Below, piece after piece: positions 1 through 12,265 of a stretch of 64,000 bases of DNA. A model generated the notes under the pieces. The model was not told the origin of the DNA, ran no database searches, and saw only the letters and a program-made list of their open reading frames with translations. Source of the stretch: Thelephora terrestris (taxonomy: Eukaryota > Basidiomycota > Agaricomycetes > Thelephorales > Thelephoraceae). The stretch's first letter is position 1. Each line of letters opens with the position of its first letter. Position numbers and translations under genes: made by a program. The stretch is from NCBI GenBank assembly GCA_015956445.1, contig WIUZ02000017.1, positions 186,001 through 250,000 of the forward strand. Direction: 5' to 3'.

Positions 1-21
1 CACATGTTCTTTGTTCTGATT

Positions 22-3000
22 CTACTCTACCGCAACTGATACCGCGATCCCCATCGCTGCCAGCTCTGCGCACAAATACCTGAACACGTATGGGACCGCA
101 ATGACATCTAGATCCCCCCCTTTTGATGTTGAGCCAAGGAAGTTGGTGGGGGGGATCGAGACGCGAATGTCACCAGAGACGGTAATCTGTCCAGTTTTTT
201 CGTCGGTGAGAGATTTTCGGGCGAGTTGATCTTCTTCCTCGGCCACCGCTCGGCAGACTCGGCAGTACTCTCCACCAGGGCCCGCGGGCTTCGCTACGCG
301 CTCCATCCCAAGCACTGTTGATCCGAGGCCGACGTTATCGTACCCCAGAGAAATCATGCTCCCGCACGTCCTACAGACCCACGCGGTCGAATAGTCTGAA
401 CAGTTCATCAGCCGATCCTGAAGCAGGAAAGAAGTCCCATGCGCGATGAGCGCGTCTCGTTCCATCTCCCCGAATCGGATGCCACCCGCCCTTTTTCGCC
501 CCTGTCCGCGGAACACAAAGAAAGAAGCGAGTTTTGTTTACCCATGTGAGTGGAGGTTTTTTTTCCGTGTATTTTGCAAATTGGAGCCACGAACCTTGAC
601 GGGTTGTCGGGTCAACGGGTCGATCGGACCCGTGGTTCTGACCTGGAACTTGTCCAAGACCATGTGTCGTAGACGTTGGTAGTAAACGACTCCGATGTAT
701 ATGTCCGCAGCGAACTCTTGACCGGTGATTCCAGAGTACATTGGCTCGTTTCCATAGTAGTTGTAACCTGCTGCCTTGAGTTGTTCTCCAAAGTAGTCAA
801 TCGCAGTGTCGTCCTCGGTGAATCTAAAACGGAACAAGCTCTTAAACATATTTGGGTCAAGGAAATTGATGGTGCGATCTCACTGAAAGGGAGTCGCATC
901 TTGCGCGAGTCCGTGCATTGCACCAGCCTTCCCTGCCATACTCTCCACCAGCATCCCGATTGTCATTCGACTTGGGAATGCGTGGGGGTTGATGATTACG
1001 TCTGGCTGCATTCCGCTCTCCGTAAACGGCATGTCCACCGCTGGCCATTTCTGGGAACAGACACCCTTTTGACCATGTCGCGATGAGAACTTGTCACCTA
1101 TAACTGGAGAACGGGTGATGCGAAGCGTGATGTGGACTTTTTGCAATTCAGAGTCGCCGGCATCGCTCCCTGCAGAAGAAATGGTTAACCTTGCGGTGAT
1201 GTCACCCGAGTGGAAGGACCAACCTAACAATCTTACGGTATCGACGTATGCCACTTCGTCCCCTTTATACTTGACGAACCGGGTTCGACCAGTAGTGTCG
1301 TCGATATAAGCGGCGATCGGGGCACCGGGTACAAGACGTGCGCCCACCAATGGAAGCCCATCCCAGTCGATCGTTTCGCCAGCTGGGTGGTCGCCTTTTC
1401 TCATCCGGACGTCTGGGCCAATACCAAAGTGAAGTGTGGGAGTGGAACCCTTTAACGCACCCTTCACGTCTGCGAGGTCAATCGGGTATGACTTGTAGAC
1501 CGTCCCGTAACCAAACCCGCGCTCGTGAGCCGATTTATTCAGTATCATGGCGTCCTCCATATCGTACCCGGTGTACGATATTACGGCGACGATCGCGTTC
1601 GTTCCATTGGGGAAGGAATCCATGCCGTACGTGTTGTGCAGCGCTGGGCGGACTACAGGTGATTGACCGGTCTGTAACCTGTACAATTTGTTGTCCGTCC
1701 GGTGTTGAAGCGCGGTTGATGGTGTTCCCATCGATTGTTTCCCCATCTGTCAAGGTGATCAATAACCCCTACATAGGGGGATAGAGGGACTAGTACCTGA
1801 CACTGGTAGATGTTTCGTGGGCTCTAGAGTGGGGTCATCAATCCATCGAGCTGGTGATCGTTGCGACACTTATGTACGATACCTGATTGAAATCCGAGAA
1901 CGGCGTCAGGTTTGCAAGTATCGACAGAAAATTTGTTGGCGAATGTTCCACATGTGTGGAGACCCCCGCCTCAATTTCTGCTGGTGTACAGGCGATATCC
2001 ATATACACCTGCTCGAATGAACCGACTTGATCGTCTCGATTATTTGCCAAGTATTTCACGGGCCGCATCATCCTGGCGCGTGTGGAGAAGAGGTAAAGAC
2101 CAGGGTATTGCCCACCGCGAGAGGGTGGGATCACCCCAATCTCGAGATCAAGCGGTATACTATGGAGACCCTCGGTCTTCCACACCCGTAGATTTTTTGC
2201 CAGTTGTCTAGATAGTGCTGGAGGCGCCCACCCGATAACCTTGCCATCCAGTTGAACGCAAAGGTTTTTTCGGCCATCGATTTCAGAAGCAAATGGCTGC
2301 GTCATGCCATGGGATACTAGTAGTTGTTGGATGTGGGAGACAGAAAGAGGAGAGGTAACAATGCGGCATGTCCTGCTCAGGTGATTTAGCAGACCGCAGG
2401 GAGTACCGTCCGGAGTGTGGACAGGGCAAAGGAAACCTGGGAAAAGGCTTCAACTAATGTGATAGGAGTGCGAGACCCTGACTGACCCCATGCCTCAGGC
2501 AGAAGTTTTCGGACTGTTGTGGTCTTCAACTCCGCGAAGAAAGCGCCTCGATGTATTGACCGGAAGTGGCTGATGTACCGTTGCCAGTTCAACTTCTCCG
2601 CAACGATGGTAAATCCGGATGCTTGTTGCAGGTCCAAACCTGTTGGCGAAACCAGGTTTCCTGTGGCAAGAAAGTTTGCCATTTTCGCACCAATGTCGAA
2701 GTTCACTCGACTCAGTACCTTGTTGAAATACCGGTCTACGAGGATCGTGATCGGTCTGAACAGGTAAGGATGGATCCAGTCACTCACTATCAAGGAAGTC
2801 CGCCTGCCCCTTCTGAACGTCGATGGTTATTTGGGCTCGTATCTGGTTTAGGGCCTCCTCTAGTCGTTCTTTGATGATCATCCCGTAGAGTGAACCAGGA
2901 AGTAAGACTTCCTGGTTTTGAGGAGAGTCTGGGTTATCAACACAGCATTCCTTAGACACCAAGGCGTACAATTTGCGGAGCATAAAGCTGGCATGTATCA

Positions 3001-4295
3001 GTTTGTGTGTGTAGGTAGAGAAAGGTGCAACATACAGTAACATCTTGAACTTCTCTCGCGCAGAGTCAATGTGTACGAGGACCAACTTCTGGATGAGCCA
3101 GACACCGACGGCTTGAATGGTCCAATCTTCCGGGAGCCCCAAGACGACACGGAACTTATCGCCGAGGTATTCCAGACATTGGTCGCCAGTGTAAAGATTG
3201 TACATCTTGTAACTGCGAAGCAAGAGTTCCACACGATCCGTCAAGAATGTGTTATCATAGTCTTGCATCATGATTCCTTCGAAGATTTCTTTATCTGAGG
3301 CTCCAGTGAGCGCTTTCAGTATCAGCATGATTGGGATGACGTATTCTTGCTTCCGCCAGCTGAACCGAAGCATGGCACTACCATTAGAGAGGTAATGAAG
3401 TGTGTTAGTGACGCTTGTCTGGTCTGGTCGAACACAGCGAATTTGTACGGCTGAAGGGGTGTATGAAGGACCTCTGTTCGTGAATGACGGCCGGGAAAGG
3501 GCGATAACCTGATTTCTCCGGGGTAGAATCAGGTAACGAATGAGACGTTCATTTCCGTTGATAACGAAATAACCGCCGAACTCCTCAGGTTCCTCATGAT
3601 GAGCGACGAGCTCTGCGGAAGACATGGAACGAAGATTACACCGAACGGACTGGAGGATCATGAGAAAGAACGCGAGATGACCTGAACTTGGTGCGCACCC
3701 GAACCATGATTGGGACTAGACCGCAGTCTCGCATGGCTGAGCGGACAACTTCACCGTGGTTCTCTATCTGCCAACAAATTTTGACGGACATTCGTCCTCT
3801 GTACGAGATCAATCGTTCCCGTGCCTGCGTTGATGCTGGGTAGGTTTTCATGCATCCCTCGGCCAAAACTTATGACAGACCTCTGAAGGATACACTCTCC
3901 GTTCTTTCGCGGTTTTATCTTTGTCTGAGACCATCGGCCGAGCTATTGTGACCTGCTCGATCCAAACTGGCGCCAATTCCGTTCGGCACACTGTACGGGT
4001 GGATATATGCGACAAACTCACTGCGCATACGGATACCCCAAGCTTTTTCGCCACCCTCGCCGCCATATGCACCGGTTCCACTAAAAACTACGCGTTCGCC
4101 GATATCCTTCAAAGCAAGAGATAGTAGCCCTTTACCGTCCCCATCACCAAGAGGTAATCCAGAGTCGTCGAAGAGAGCATTAAAAGATTCGAGATGGGGG
4201 GTGACGAACTCATTGAGAATAGGTACCGATGCACCATTTTGCGGAGGGTGTCTGAACAACCGCTCCCTCTCCAATGTCTCGAAGGTGCTCGGCAT
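22..4295 (-). CDS. RPA2: DNA-directed RNA polymerase I subunit RPA2 (RPA135), multi-exon
   Basis: This is the second-largest subunit of RNA polymerase I, which transcribes rDNA in the nucleolus and supplies half of the active centre. The N-terminal exon (from 4295) has the family start with a LESFNALFD motif, which points to Pol I rather than Pol II or III. The exon at 2780-3661 carries the lobe and fork region ([13 protein letters not shown]). The exon at 880-1746 carries the hybrid-binding region, with [14 protein letters not shown] and the loop [11 protein letters not shown]. The last exon has a C-terminal zinc ribbon made of two CxxC pairs (CRTC and CRVC) before the stop at 22. At least six short introns separate the exons; I did not fix every junction. 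The total of about 1,200 residues fits the family. The gene is divergent from the nucleoporin gene and looks intact. Confidence 0.95.
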
Positions 4296-4467
4296 CGAAA
4301 GAAATCAAGTGATCGAGATTCAAAACTCATCAAAATTCACGCCCGCGGAGTCAGAAATATTTGAAACTCCGAATCGAGTCAGCCGCGCTCATCGACAAGA
4401 GGCGCTGCAATAAAAGCTCCCTCCCCAAGCCGTGTCCTAGACCACCAGATTTTCGCGATAGACCATC
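4296..4467. promoter_or_regulatory. Shared divergent intergenic, RPA2 / NUP98
   Basis: Only 172 bp separate the two start codons, so both promoters and both 5' UTRs must fit in this stretch or overlap the genes. I see no clear TATA box. Co-regulation of a Pol I subunit and a nuclear-pore protein is an inference from the layout only. Confidence 0.5.
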
Positions 4468-7400
4468 ATGTTTGGCTCAACCTGGGGTAATCAACAGCAG
4501 GGTCAGCCCAGTGGATCCGCCTTTGGTCAACCGGGTGGATTTGGCCAGACGGGAGGTGCGTAATTTCGCGTATCGTGTCTCTCCCTATTTTAACCTGGAT
4601 TGGGCAGCGTTTGGTCAGACCCCAGGAACATTTGGTCAACAGCAACAGCAACCGCAGCAGCAGCAACCCCAACAACAACCTGCCGCCAATCCCATGTTCG
4701 GTGGCTTTGGTACAAATCCTAGCACCACGCAGACGACTGGCTTCGGTGCGACAGGTAAGTGGACTCGAGATCTAGTGCATCGATTGGCCCTCAACCCACC
4801 TTCATTTTGTCAGGCGGAGCATTTGGTCAGCCTCCTTCAAACACGACGAGCGTGTTTGGTGCTCCCAAACCTGCCACCGGTTTCGGTTCGACTGGTGCGT
4901 TTGGTTCAACTGGGTTTGGGACCACGGCTGGCACCACCACTACAAGTGCATTTGGCCAGCCGAGCACAAGTACCACAGGTGCCTTTGGAAACACCGGAAT
5001 TTTCGGTAACAAGCCTGCCTTCGGAACGAGTAAGCTGTCCCATCGATCACCCAAATGTGTGTTTAAAGTCCCTTTAGCCGGACAATTTGACGGCGCCGGA
5101 AGTATCACGACGGGAACATCGAACCCAACTTATGTTGCGTTCAACGAGAAGGACGCAACCAATGCGAATCTCACCTTGGCGTATCAGAGCATAACTTGTA
5201 TGCCAGCTTATCGTGGTTATTCTTTTGAAGTAAGTCTGATCTTTCCCTAGGATCGCGTGTCTCTGGCTCCTTTCTTGCCCCCTTGGAAAGTAATCGCCGC
5301 CTTCATCACTCACGCATGCTCTTGGCCCCCCGTAGGAACTTAGGTTACAAGACTATCAACAAAACCGCAAGGCAGCCACCACAGGAGGATTCGGTGCCGG
5401 CACGTTTGGCTCGACGACACAACCTACAACAACCGGGGGCTTGTTTGGCCAGAACCAACCCACGACACAGCCCACCCAATCTGCGTTCGGTGGTGGTACT
5501 GGTGCTTTTGGATCCACTGGTACCACTACTGGAACAGGATTTGGTGCGTTTGGCCAGCAACAACAACAGCAACAACCACAGCAGCAACCACAGCAGCAGC
5601 AGCAGCAGCAACCTTCCGGGACCGGTTTTGGCGCGTTTAGTCAAACTCAGCCACAACAATCGACCGGCTTTGCCTCTGGCGGATTCGGTACCACACAACC
5701 GCAGCAGCAAACTGGAGGCCTCTTCAGTGGCTCTACTTTCGGTCAAAAGCCCGCCACCACTGGGTTCGGTACGAATATCTTATCTCACCCACTTTCTTGT
5801 CACTGACATTTCGAAGGCACTACAACCGCAGGTACTGGTGCTTTTGGTACTGGTACCGGAGCCTTTGGCCAGACTCAGCCCCAGACTACTACTACCTTCG
5901 GTAACACACCCCAACAGCAACCCCAGACTAATGCGTTCGGTGCCGGGGGCTTCGGGACCAGTGAGTTTGAAAAATGACACCTTTTTCTCGACCTAACCCT
6001 AGCTTAGACACAAACAAATCGATCTTTGGACAACCCGCCACAGGGGCATTCGGCTCTACCACCACTGGAACCGGAGGTGGAATATTTGGCCAACAGCCGC
6101 AACAGCAACAACCGGCTCAATCAACGACCGGACTTTTTGGTACCACAACAGGAACCTCTGGCACAGGACTGTTTGGTCAACAGCAGCAACCTCAACAAAC
6201 CACAGGGCGTGAGTACTCGTCACATCCTTATCTAACCGCACCTCATTGCCTCCAAGTCTTCGGCAACACACAGCAACAACAACCGCAGCAGCAACAGAGT
6301 GGCGGTCTGTTTGGAGGGCAGACGACAGGACTTTTCGGAACCACTCAACAGAACCAACCCGCCCAGCAGAACCCTCTGGGAAGCGGACTTTTTGGCCAAA
6401 AGACCACCACGCCAGGCACTGGACTCGTCGGATCGACTCCCACTACCACGATCCCCAATCAGACCGGGTCACTATTTGGGAATACCCTAGGACAACCACA
6501 AAATCAGCAGACTACCATCGGGTTCGGAGGCATGTTTGGAAAGCCCGCGACAGCTAACGGTACTGCCACCCAGCCCACTATGTTCGGAAGCACAAACCAG
6601 ACACCTTTGTTTGGTGTTAATGCTACTAATAGCACCGCCCAAGGAACCTTGACTGCAGCGATCGACCAACCAGTGAACACAAATATCCCTATCTTCTCTC
6701 TACTTCCCTCTGGTCCCCAGCTCAACTCATTGGATGCCTCGCTCACGAAGAAAAAAGCCGAGTTTTTTGTTGACGTCCCAACTCGCTCATCCATCCCTGT
6801 GGTCTCCAGAGGAACTGCGCCTGTTAACTCGAAAATTCGAGGAGCCGGACGTGGTTTCACCTCTTCGACATATCTGGGCGCCTCTACGAATAACTTGGGC
6901 TCCAGCCTCTCGTTCTCGTCGAGCAAGTCCAACGCTTTGAGTCTGAACAAAAGTTCTACCCAGCGTAGCAATCTCATCACAGATAGTTTCTCTGGCCCTT
7001 CCTTTGGCGGCGGAAATCGGGACAGCGTCAAAAAGCTCGTCATGGACAAGAAAGTCGACCTCTTCGACTGGGTTCCAAAGTCTTCTGATGTCGCCTTCAA
7101 CCCTGCGCTGAGCGTCGCGGCTCGTGAGAAAGAGGCAATCAGCGGACCCCTTGGCGCTACTCGCAACACCCCCACCACACCTACCATCAATCCTCCCTCC
7201 CGCATTCAAGCCCGAACCCCAAATCGTTTTACAGCCCAAAGCACTTCGGACGTGACCGACGAGCAATCAGGCGAACCCAAGGAAGGAGAGTACTGGTCTG
7301 AACCACCAATGGCTTCTCTTTCTTCTTGGGGTCACAATGAGCTCCTCGCAATCGAGAAGCTCGTCGTTGGTCGGGTTGGGTACGGTAAAATCACATTCCT

Positions 7401-7722
7401 GGATCCAGTCGACCTTACCGGCTCGGGAAGTGTCAAGCAACTGTTCGGAGACCTCGTGAGATTCGAGGACAAGGAATGCAGTGTCTACCCCGATCTGGAT
7501 AACGCCGACAAACCTCCTGCCGGGTCCGGTTTGAACGTCAGAGCGAGGGTGGAGTTGGACGGATGTTGGCCCGTCGACAAGGCTACCCGAGAACCGATCA
7601 AGGATGAGAGCCACCCCCAGATGGTCAAACACTTGAAGAGGTTGAAGGGAATGAAGGAGACGCAGTTCGAGTCGTTCGACATGAAGAGTGGAAAGTGGAC
7701 TTTTGCTGTTGATCATTTCTAA
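4468..7722 (+). CDS. NUP98: FG nucleoporin of the Nup98/Nup116 type with GLEBS motif and C-terminal peptidase-S59 fold
   Basis: This is a nuclear-pore protein whose FG repeats form the permeability barrier and bind transport receptors. The start at 4468 opens directly into FG and GLFG repeats; phase-consistent joins include MFGSTWGNQ through GFGQTG. A GLEBS segment (5080-5375, YQSITCMPAYRG then ELRLQDY across an intron) should bind the mRNA-export factor Gle2/Rae1. More GLFG repeats with polyglutamine follow to about 6650, then a low-complexity linker. The folded autoproteolytic-type domain occupies about 7280-7722 (SLSSWGHNELL, VGRVGYG, DLVRFEDKECSVYPD). The protein stops right after the sequence DHF, where Nup98-Nup96 precursors have the HF|S cleavage site, so no Nup96 part is attached. 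It has about eight introns and roughly 1,000 residues. Confidence 0.93.
5556..5613 (+). repeat. CAA/CAG trinucleotide run inside NUP98
   Basis: A run of CAA and CAG codons encodes a glutamine tract between FG repeats; shorter Q tracts recur at 4640-4680, 6095-6115 and 6270-6300. Such runs vary in length between strains. It lies within the coding frame and is not a separate element. Confidence 0.75.
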
Positions 7723-8370
7723 CCACACTCCCATCTTCCCAACGAACACACTCACGCACATCTTCACGACTTGTGACTTTACTACCCCCTTTTTCCAAGT
7801 TTCCCTCGTTGATACATTGATGATCCTTATAGTAGTCCAGACCGAGAGAAAATTCTTGTCGTTTGGTTCCTCGTGTAAATCCCTCGGTCTCATGCAATAT
7901 ATATCTGGGTTTAAACAGACGATGGCTGAATGTCCCTAAGGCTGCGCCGTACACACGCGGAGAGGTGTCTCAAGGAAGGGTGAGACCCCGACCGCTTTGA
8001 AAGTCGTAGGAGGCGTGCCACTTGCCGAGTTCATCGGGTTTCCCAAACCAACAGAGATGTATCTGATCTTAAGGCAGTCACTATTGTCGTAAAAACATTC
8101 CGACTCGATTGTATTACATTGTGTGGGGGTATTAATGGGAACCGATAAACAACCTGTAACTAACTAACTACAGCAGACTTTATATAAGTCTGAGAAGGGG
8201 TGGGAAGACATGATATCATATGTTATAGACCGAGTAAGGGGGAAATAATAGTACATACATAAGGAAGATCACAAATAGCGAAGATCACGATCCCCAACCA
8301 GGAAGACTTTAAATGAATAAACTCAAATGGATACGGTCCCAAACAAGGGAAGAGGAAACCGAAGATGTCT
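7723..8370. other. Convergent intergenic, 3' ends of NUP98 and the coiled-coil gene
   Basis: This stretch of 648 bp between two convergent stop codons holds the two 3' UTRs. It is AT-richer than the flanks, with TATATAA-like tracts near 8180. I see no open frame with fungal codon character and no RNA gene. Confidence 0.6.
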
Positions 8371-11021
8371 CTACCTTCGTTTCTTACCACGACCACCGAC
8401 ACCCCTACCCCTGGTGGAGGCCGTCGTGGGCGTCGGGGCGGGCGGTTCGTTTACCACTCCGGGGGGAGGCAATCCGTCCGGATTCCGTGGTTGTTGCATC
8501 GGAGGCAGGTTCGCAGGAACAGTCCTTCCAGTCCCAGGGGTCTGGGGAGGTAACGTCGCCGGCGCGGTCCTACCAGTCCCTGGGGCAGCAAGCGGCAACG
8601 CGACAGATGCGTAAATCGGGGTCAAACCCCTCCTCTGAGCTGGTGGGGTGGACAAACTGCTATCCGAACTCATATTCGACGACACTTCGTCGTCCGAGGA
8701 AGTCACCGACGGAGTTTGTCTGTTATAACTTGCCGTGGCCGTGGGGTTGGTGGGAGTTTGGCTGGGTGTCGAATATTTAGTAGAGCCCGAAGCGCCCGAC
8801 ACGTCGGAGAACGCCCTCCTGTATTTAGACGAGATAGCAGCTGGTATTACTGGTGCGGTCGGCGGTTCTTCAACGTGGGTGCTGGGGAGGTTCTGGAAGA
8901 AACCCCAACCAGGACTGAGCGGAGCCGGGTTAGCAGGCAGTGGCGAGCGGTTCCTGCAAATTTTCGGATTTGAGCCATCATCTCGAGCGAATTTAGAAAA
9001 TATATTACTCACTGCGCAGGTGAGGAACCAGATGGGATGAAACCAGGGGGGAGCTGCTCAACAAGAACAGGAGATGGCTGGACCCGTGGACTTTCAACGC
9101 TGGGTAACGGTCGGTTGTGCGCATCCTCAGCGCTCAGCATACCTTGCTGAGTGGTAACTCCCGGAACATTGGTCTCTTCAGAGAAAGCGTTTGATGTGGG
9201 ACGTGACTGTCGTTGAAGAATAGTCGTAAGCAACGAAGCCGTGTAATAGATGAAGGACACAGACCGGTGGGACAAAGGTGAAGTTATACTCCCCACTAGA
9301 CGTTGAAGGTGAAGGTGACTTGTTTGGACTTGGCGAGTGCTCGACATTGATAGAAGGAGAGCGGAGGCTGGACGTATACGCAGCAGCAGCGTTTGATTGA
9401 AAGATATTGGAGTTGGAGTGGAGGGACTGCGATGAAAGATGTCAGCAACCGCCCAAGTGAACCCGCGCCACAATGGAAATAATCAAGGGGAACTTACCCT
9501 GACACTAGGGGTATTATGTGGCGAAGCCATCGCTGAGGACATCGTGGGAGAGATAGCCGAAGACCTTTCCTCTGATATCGAGCTCAACGCCCTCTCTCGA
9601 TCACGGCTCGCGGGAGGCGGGTCAAGAATATCCATCTGGGATATGGTAGTCGACGTCTGCGAATCCGAGGATCCCCTCCTACGGTGTCGCGATTGACGCC
9701 TGTCAATAACAGGGGAATCTTCACTTGTCGTAGAATCTCGATCAGAGTGCTGCTTGTCCGAGAAGGGAGGAGGGACCATGCGGATAGGTTGACGACTCTG
9801 TGACTTGATGGATGGCGACCTAGCGGGTGGCGGGTTGACAAGCGGCGGTGTAGGTGACGCCGAGCTCGGTACCTGGGGTTGAGAAGGTAGAGTTGTAGGG
9901 TACGCGATATGAGGTGAAAATTCATGCGGAGAGGGAAGACGTATCCCGTTCTCATCGCTGACCGGAATCCATGAGTCTGGAGGCACATTGACCTGTCTCT
10001 GCGTGGGTCTGGTGCCCACGCTTGCGGCAGACGCAGGGCGGGGCGGAATCGCAGGCTCCATGGTATGTACCGGTACAGATTGCGATTGATTCTGCGAAGA
10101 TTGAGGAGACGGAATCCGCTCAGGGGTGGTGACGGCCATAGGGTTCAACACCCTCTCCTCTGGAGGATCGGTGATTCCTGGGGCTCTGCCACCTCCACCT
10201 CCTCCTTGAGTGCTGGGAGGAGCGGTGGTGACAGTGGCCCTAGGAGGCGAATGTCGGCTCCTGGTCGTCCGGCTGTAATAATCGTCGTCGTCGACCTCCT
10301 CAATGGCCGGTCCTCCCTCCAGATACCGATCGCTATATTCAATCTCCTGCCCTCTCGCCAGACCCTCCCTGAGACCGACCCTCCTACCTTCCTCACGAGC
10401 AATATCCACCAGCCTCTGTTCCCTCAACTTCCTTGCGATACTCCTAGCTTTAGCAGCGGCGTGCTCCGCCTCGTCCCTCATATTCTCGACCACTTTGAGG
10501 GCGTCTTGGGCTCTATAAATCTCCCCCTGAGCCTTCTTCAGTTGAACCTGATATAATTTCAACTCTTCCGTCTTCTGTTTCAATGCGTGTTCCGCCCTAA
10601 CCCTAACCTCCGTCTCCTCCTTTAACCTAACCGCAGCGTTTGATGCCCTACGTTCCGCATCGTCCGCTCGCTGCTTCTGCTGCGAGAGTTGCGAGGACAA
10701 CGTCTGGGCCCACTTGCTGAAATGTGACGTCCGAATCTCCTCTTCGACCAGCATGCGAGCGAGGTCTCGACTAGATAACCCAGCGTACGTGGAGTCCGCG
10801 CGCTCTTTGTGTCTGGATGATGTGCGACGGGACGAGCCGCTGCCGCCCGAACTGCTACTGCTGTGACTAGATGAGGTGGAGTTGGAGTGTTTTAGGGTTG
10901 TAGGGGAGGTGGGGCCAATTGGGCGGTCGTCGCCGAGCATAGGTCCCGCAAGTAAGGTGGTCATAGCTCCAAAACCTCCCAGTCCCGGGACCAAAGGGGA
11001 GGCAGGGGAGAGTTCATCCAT
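8371..11021 (-). CDS. Coiled-coil, proline/serine-rich protein of unknown function
   Basis: Four exons join in phase: 11021-9498, 9426-9265, 9206-9013 and 8953-8371, giving 820 residues. After a Ser/Gly-rich start, residues of about 80-240 form a long charged coiled coil with heptad-like K/E/R/A/L pattern (from SRDLARMLVEEEIRTSHFSKW to REGLARGQEIE). The rest is Pro/Ser-rich and predicted disordered, ending in a basic GRG tail. I do not recognise a catalytic domain. Architecture of this kind is common among agaricomycete cytoskeletal or polarity-associated proteins, but that is only a comparison. An in-frame ATG at 11057 could add 12 residues; I chose 11021 because the extra residues look unlike the following ones. 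Confidence 0.85.
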
Positions 11022-12265
11022 AGATTTTTCGCGATATTTAAACGATAATTGGAACAATGGGAAATGATCCGATAGCGATAGCGTGCTTCAAGTAGAGCCC
11101 AAGAATGAGAACGACAGCGCTGCGAACTCGCAAGCCGTCAGGGAGCGGGAGGCTGTGGAGATAATACAGCTCAGAGTGAGGTTGCGCGGGGTGCCAGAGG
11201 AGGGTGCGTATGACGGGTATGACGCCGCTGGGGCGGTTGTGCGTGTATGAATTACTGACAACTAAACAGCAAGTGTTCAATGCGTGTGCCTCATATTTGT
11301 GAATGATAACGAGGAGTCGGAGGGCAGAGGGGAGAAAAGGTGAAGTGTCAGACGTACGTGTTACAACTTGATTAAATGCAGCAAGGGTCTGACTGATATC
11401 TGGGCTGTATATCCAGGCCAATATATGAGATAGCGATGGTGACAGCAAAGGGCAGGTTGGCCCTCGACTGGGTGGGGAGCGTAGTAACAAGAAGATAGAG
11501 GTCGAGTGCAAGATACAGCTGTCACACAATAGGAACGCCCAACCATCCGGATTTGAAATGAAAAAGTTCAATCCGTCCGACTTGGCGACCAACGCGAATC
11601 AGCGCCTCTCACATGACCGTTAACGTGGCCCAACTCGACTCTGATATTTTGGAAAGTCCTATGCTCAAGTCCGCATCGTCGCTCTAACTACACCAAGGAT
11701 ACGTAGCGCCCAGTACGTCAAGCAAGAGGGAAACAAAGATTCAGGAAATGTGAGGATATAGCGACAGTGGATGGGGATGGGAGGTATAAAACAGGATCAA
11801 CCTAATTGCACAATTGGAAGGAGAGATTTACTGCAGATTGCAGGTCCACAAGTAAATGACTTTGGAAATAAGCGGAAAATGGGGATAGAGGTAGAATAGT
11901 ATCTAAACTGACGTGAGAGAGACAAGTGAACTAGTGACAGTATAGTTTAGAACATAAAAAACAAGCCTAGAAGAGAACGGATGAAAAAGGAGGGGAATCA
12001 ACAATCGGTGAGTAAGGAGGGGGGAGAGGGAAAATGTCAGCGAGCGCTAGTGAGGGATAGTAAGCAAGCAAAAGAGCCTCACGGACGGAACCTGGAAAGC
12101 GAAACCGACGAGCGAAGGGCACACGTATCTTCCAATACAGCGGACAAACTGAGTAAACAGTACATTTGGGGAGTCAACAACCGCCGAGCGGTGGTCCCGG
12201 CGAGGGGAAATCTGACCCACTAAGGGCGCACAAGGGTGAGGGAGACGCTATCTCTTTGCCCAGCC
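11022..12265. other. Gene-poor interval upstream of the coiled-coil gene
   Basis: This 1.24-kb stretch carries the promoter and 5' UTR of the gene ending at 8371, and the 3' UTR of the Opy2-like gene on the same strand. A 184-codon minus-strand frame at 11038-11592 has no family resemblance, poor codon character and no good splice partners, so I do not call it. Nothing else is recognisable. Confidence 0.5.

Noticed and set aside
5345-5746. Leucine-rich minus-strand frame opposite NUP98
   Set aside because: It is the antisense shadow of the CAA/CAG glutamine repeat and FG repeats.
11038-11592. 184-codon minus-strand open frame
   Set aside because: No recognisable domain, atypical composition, and it lies in the presumed promoter/5' UTR of the coiled-coil gene.
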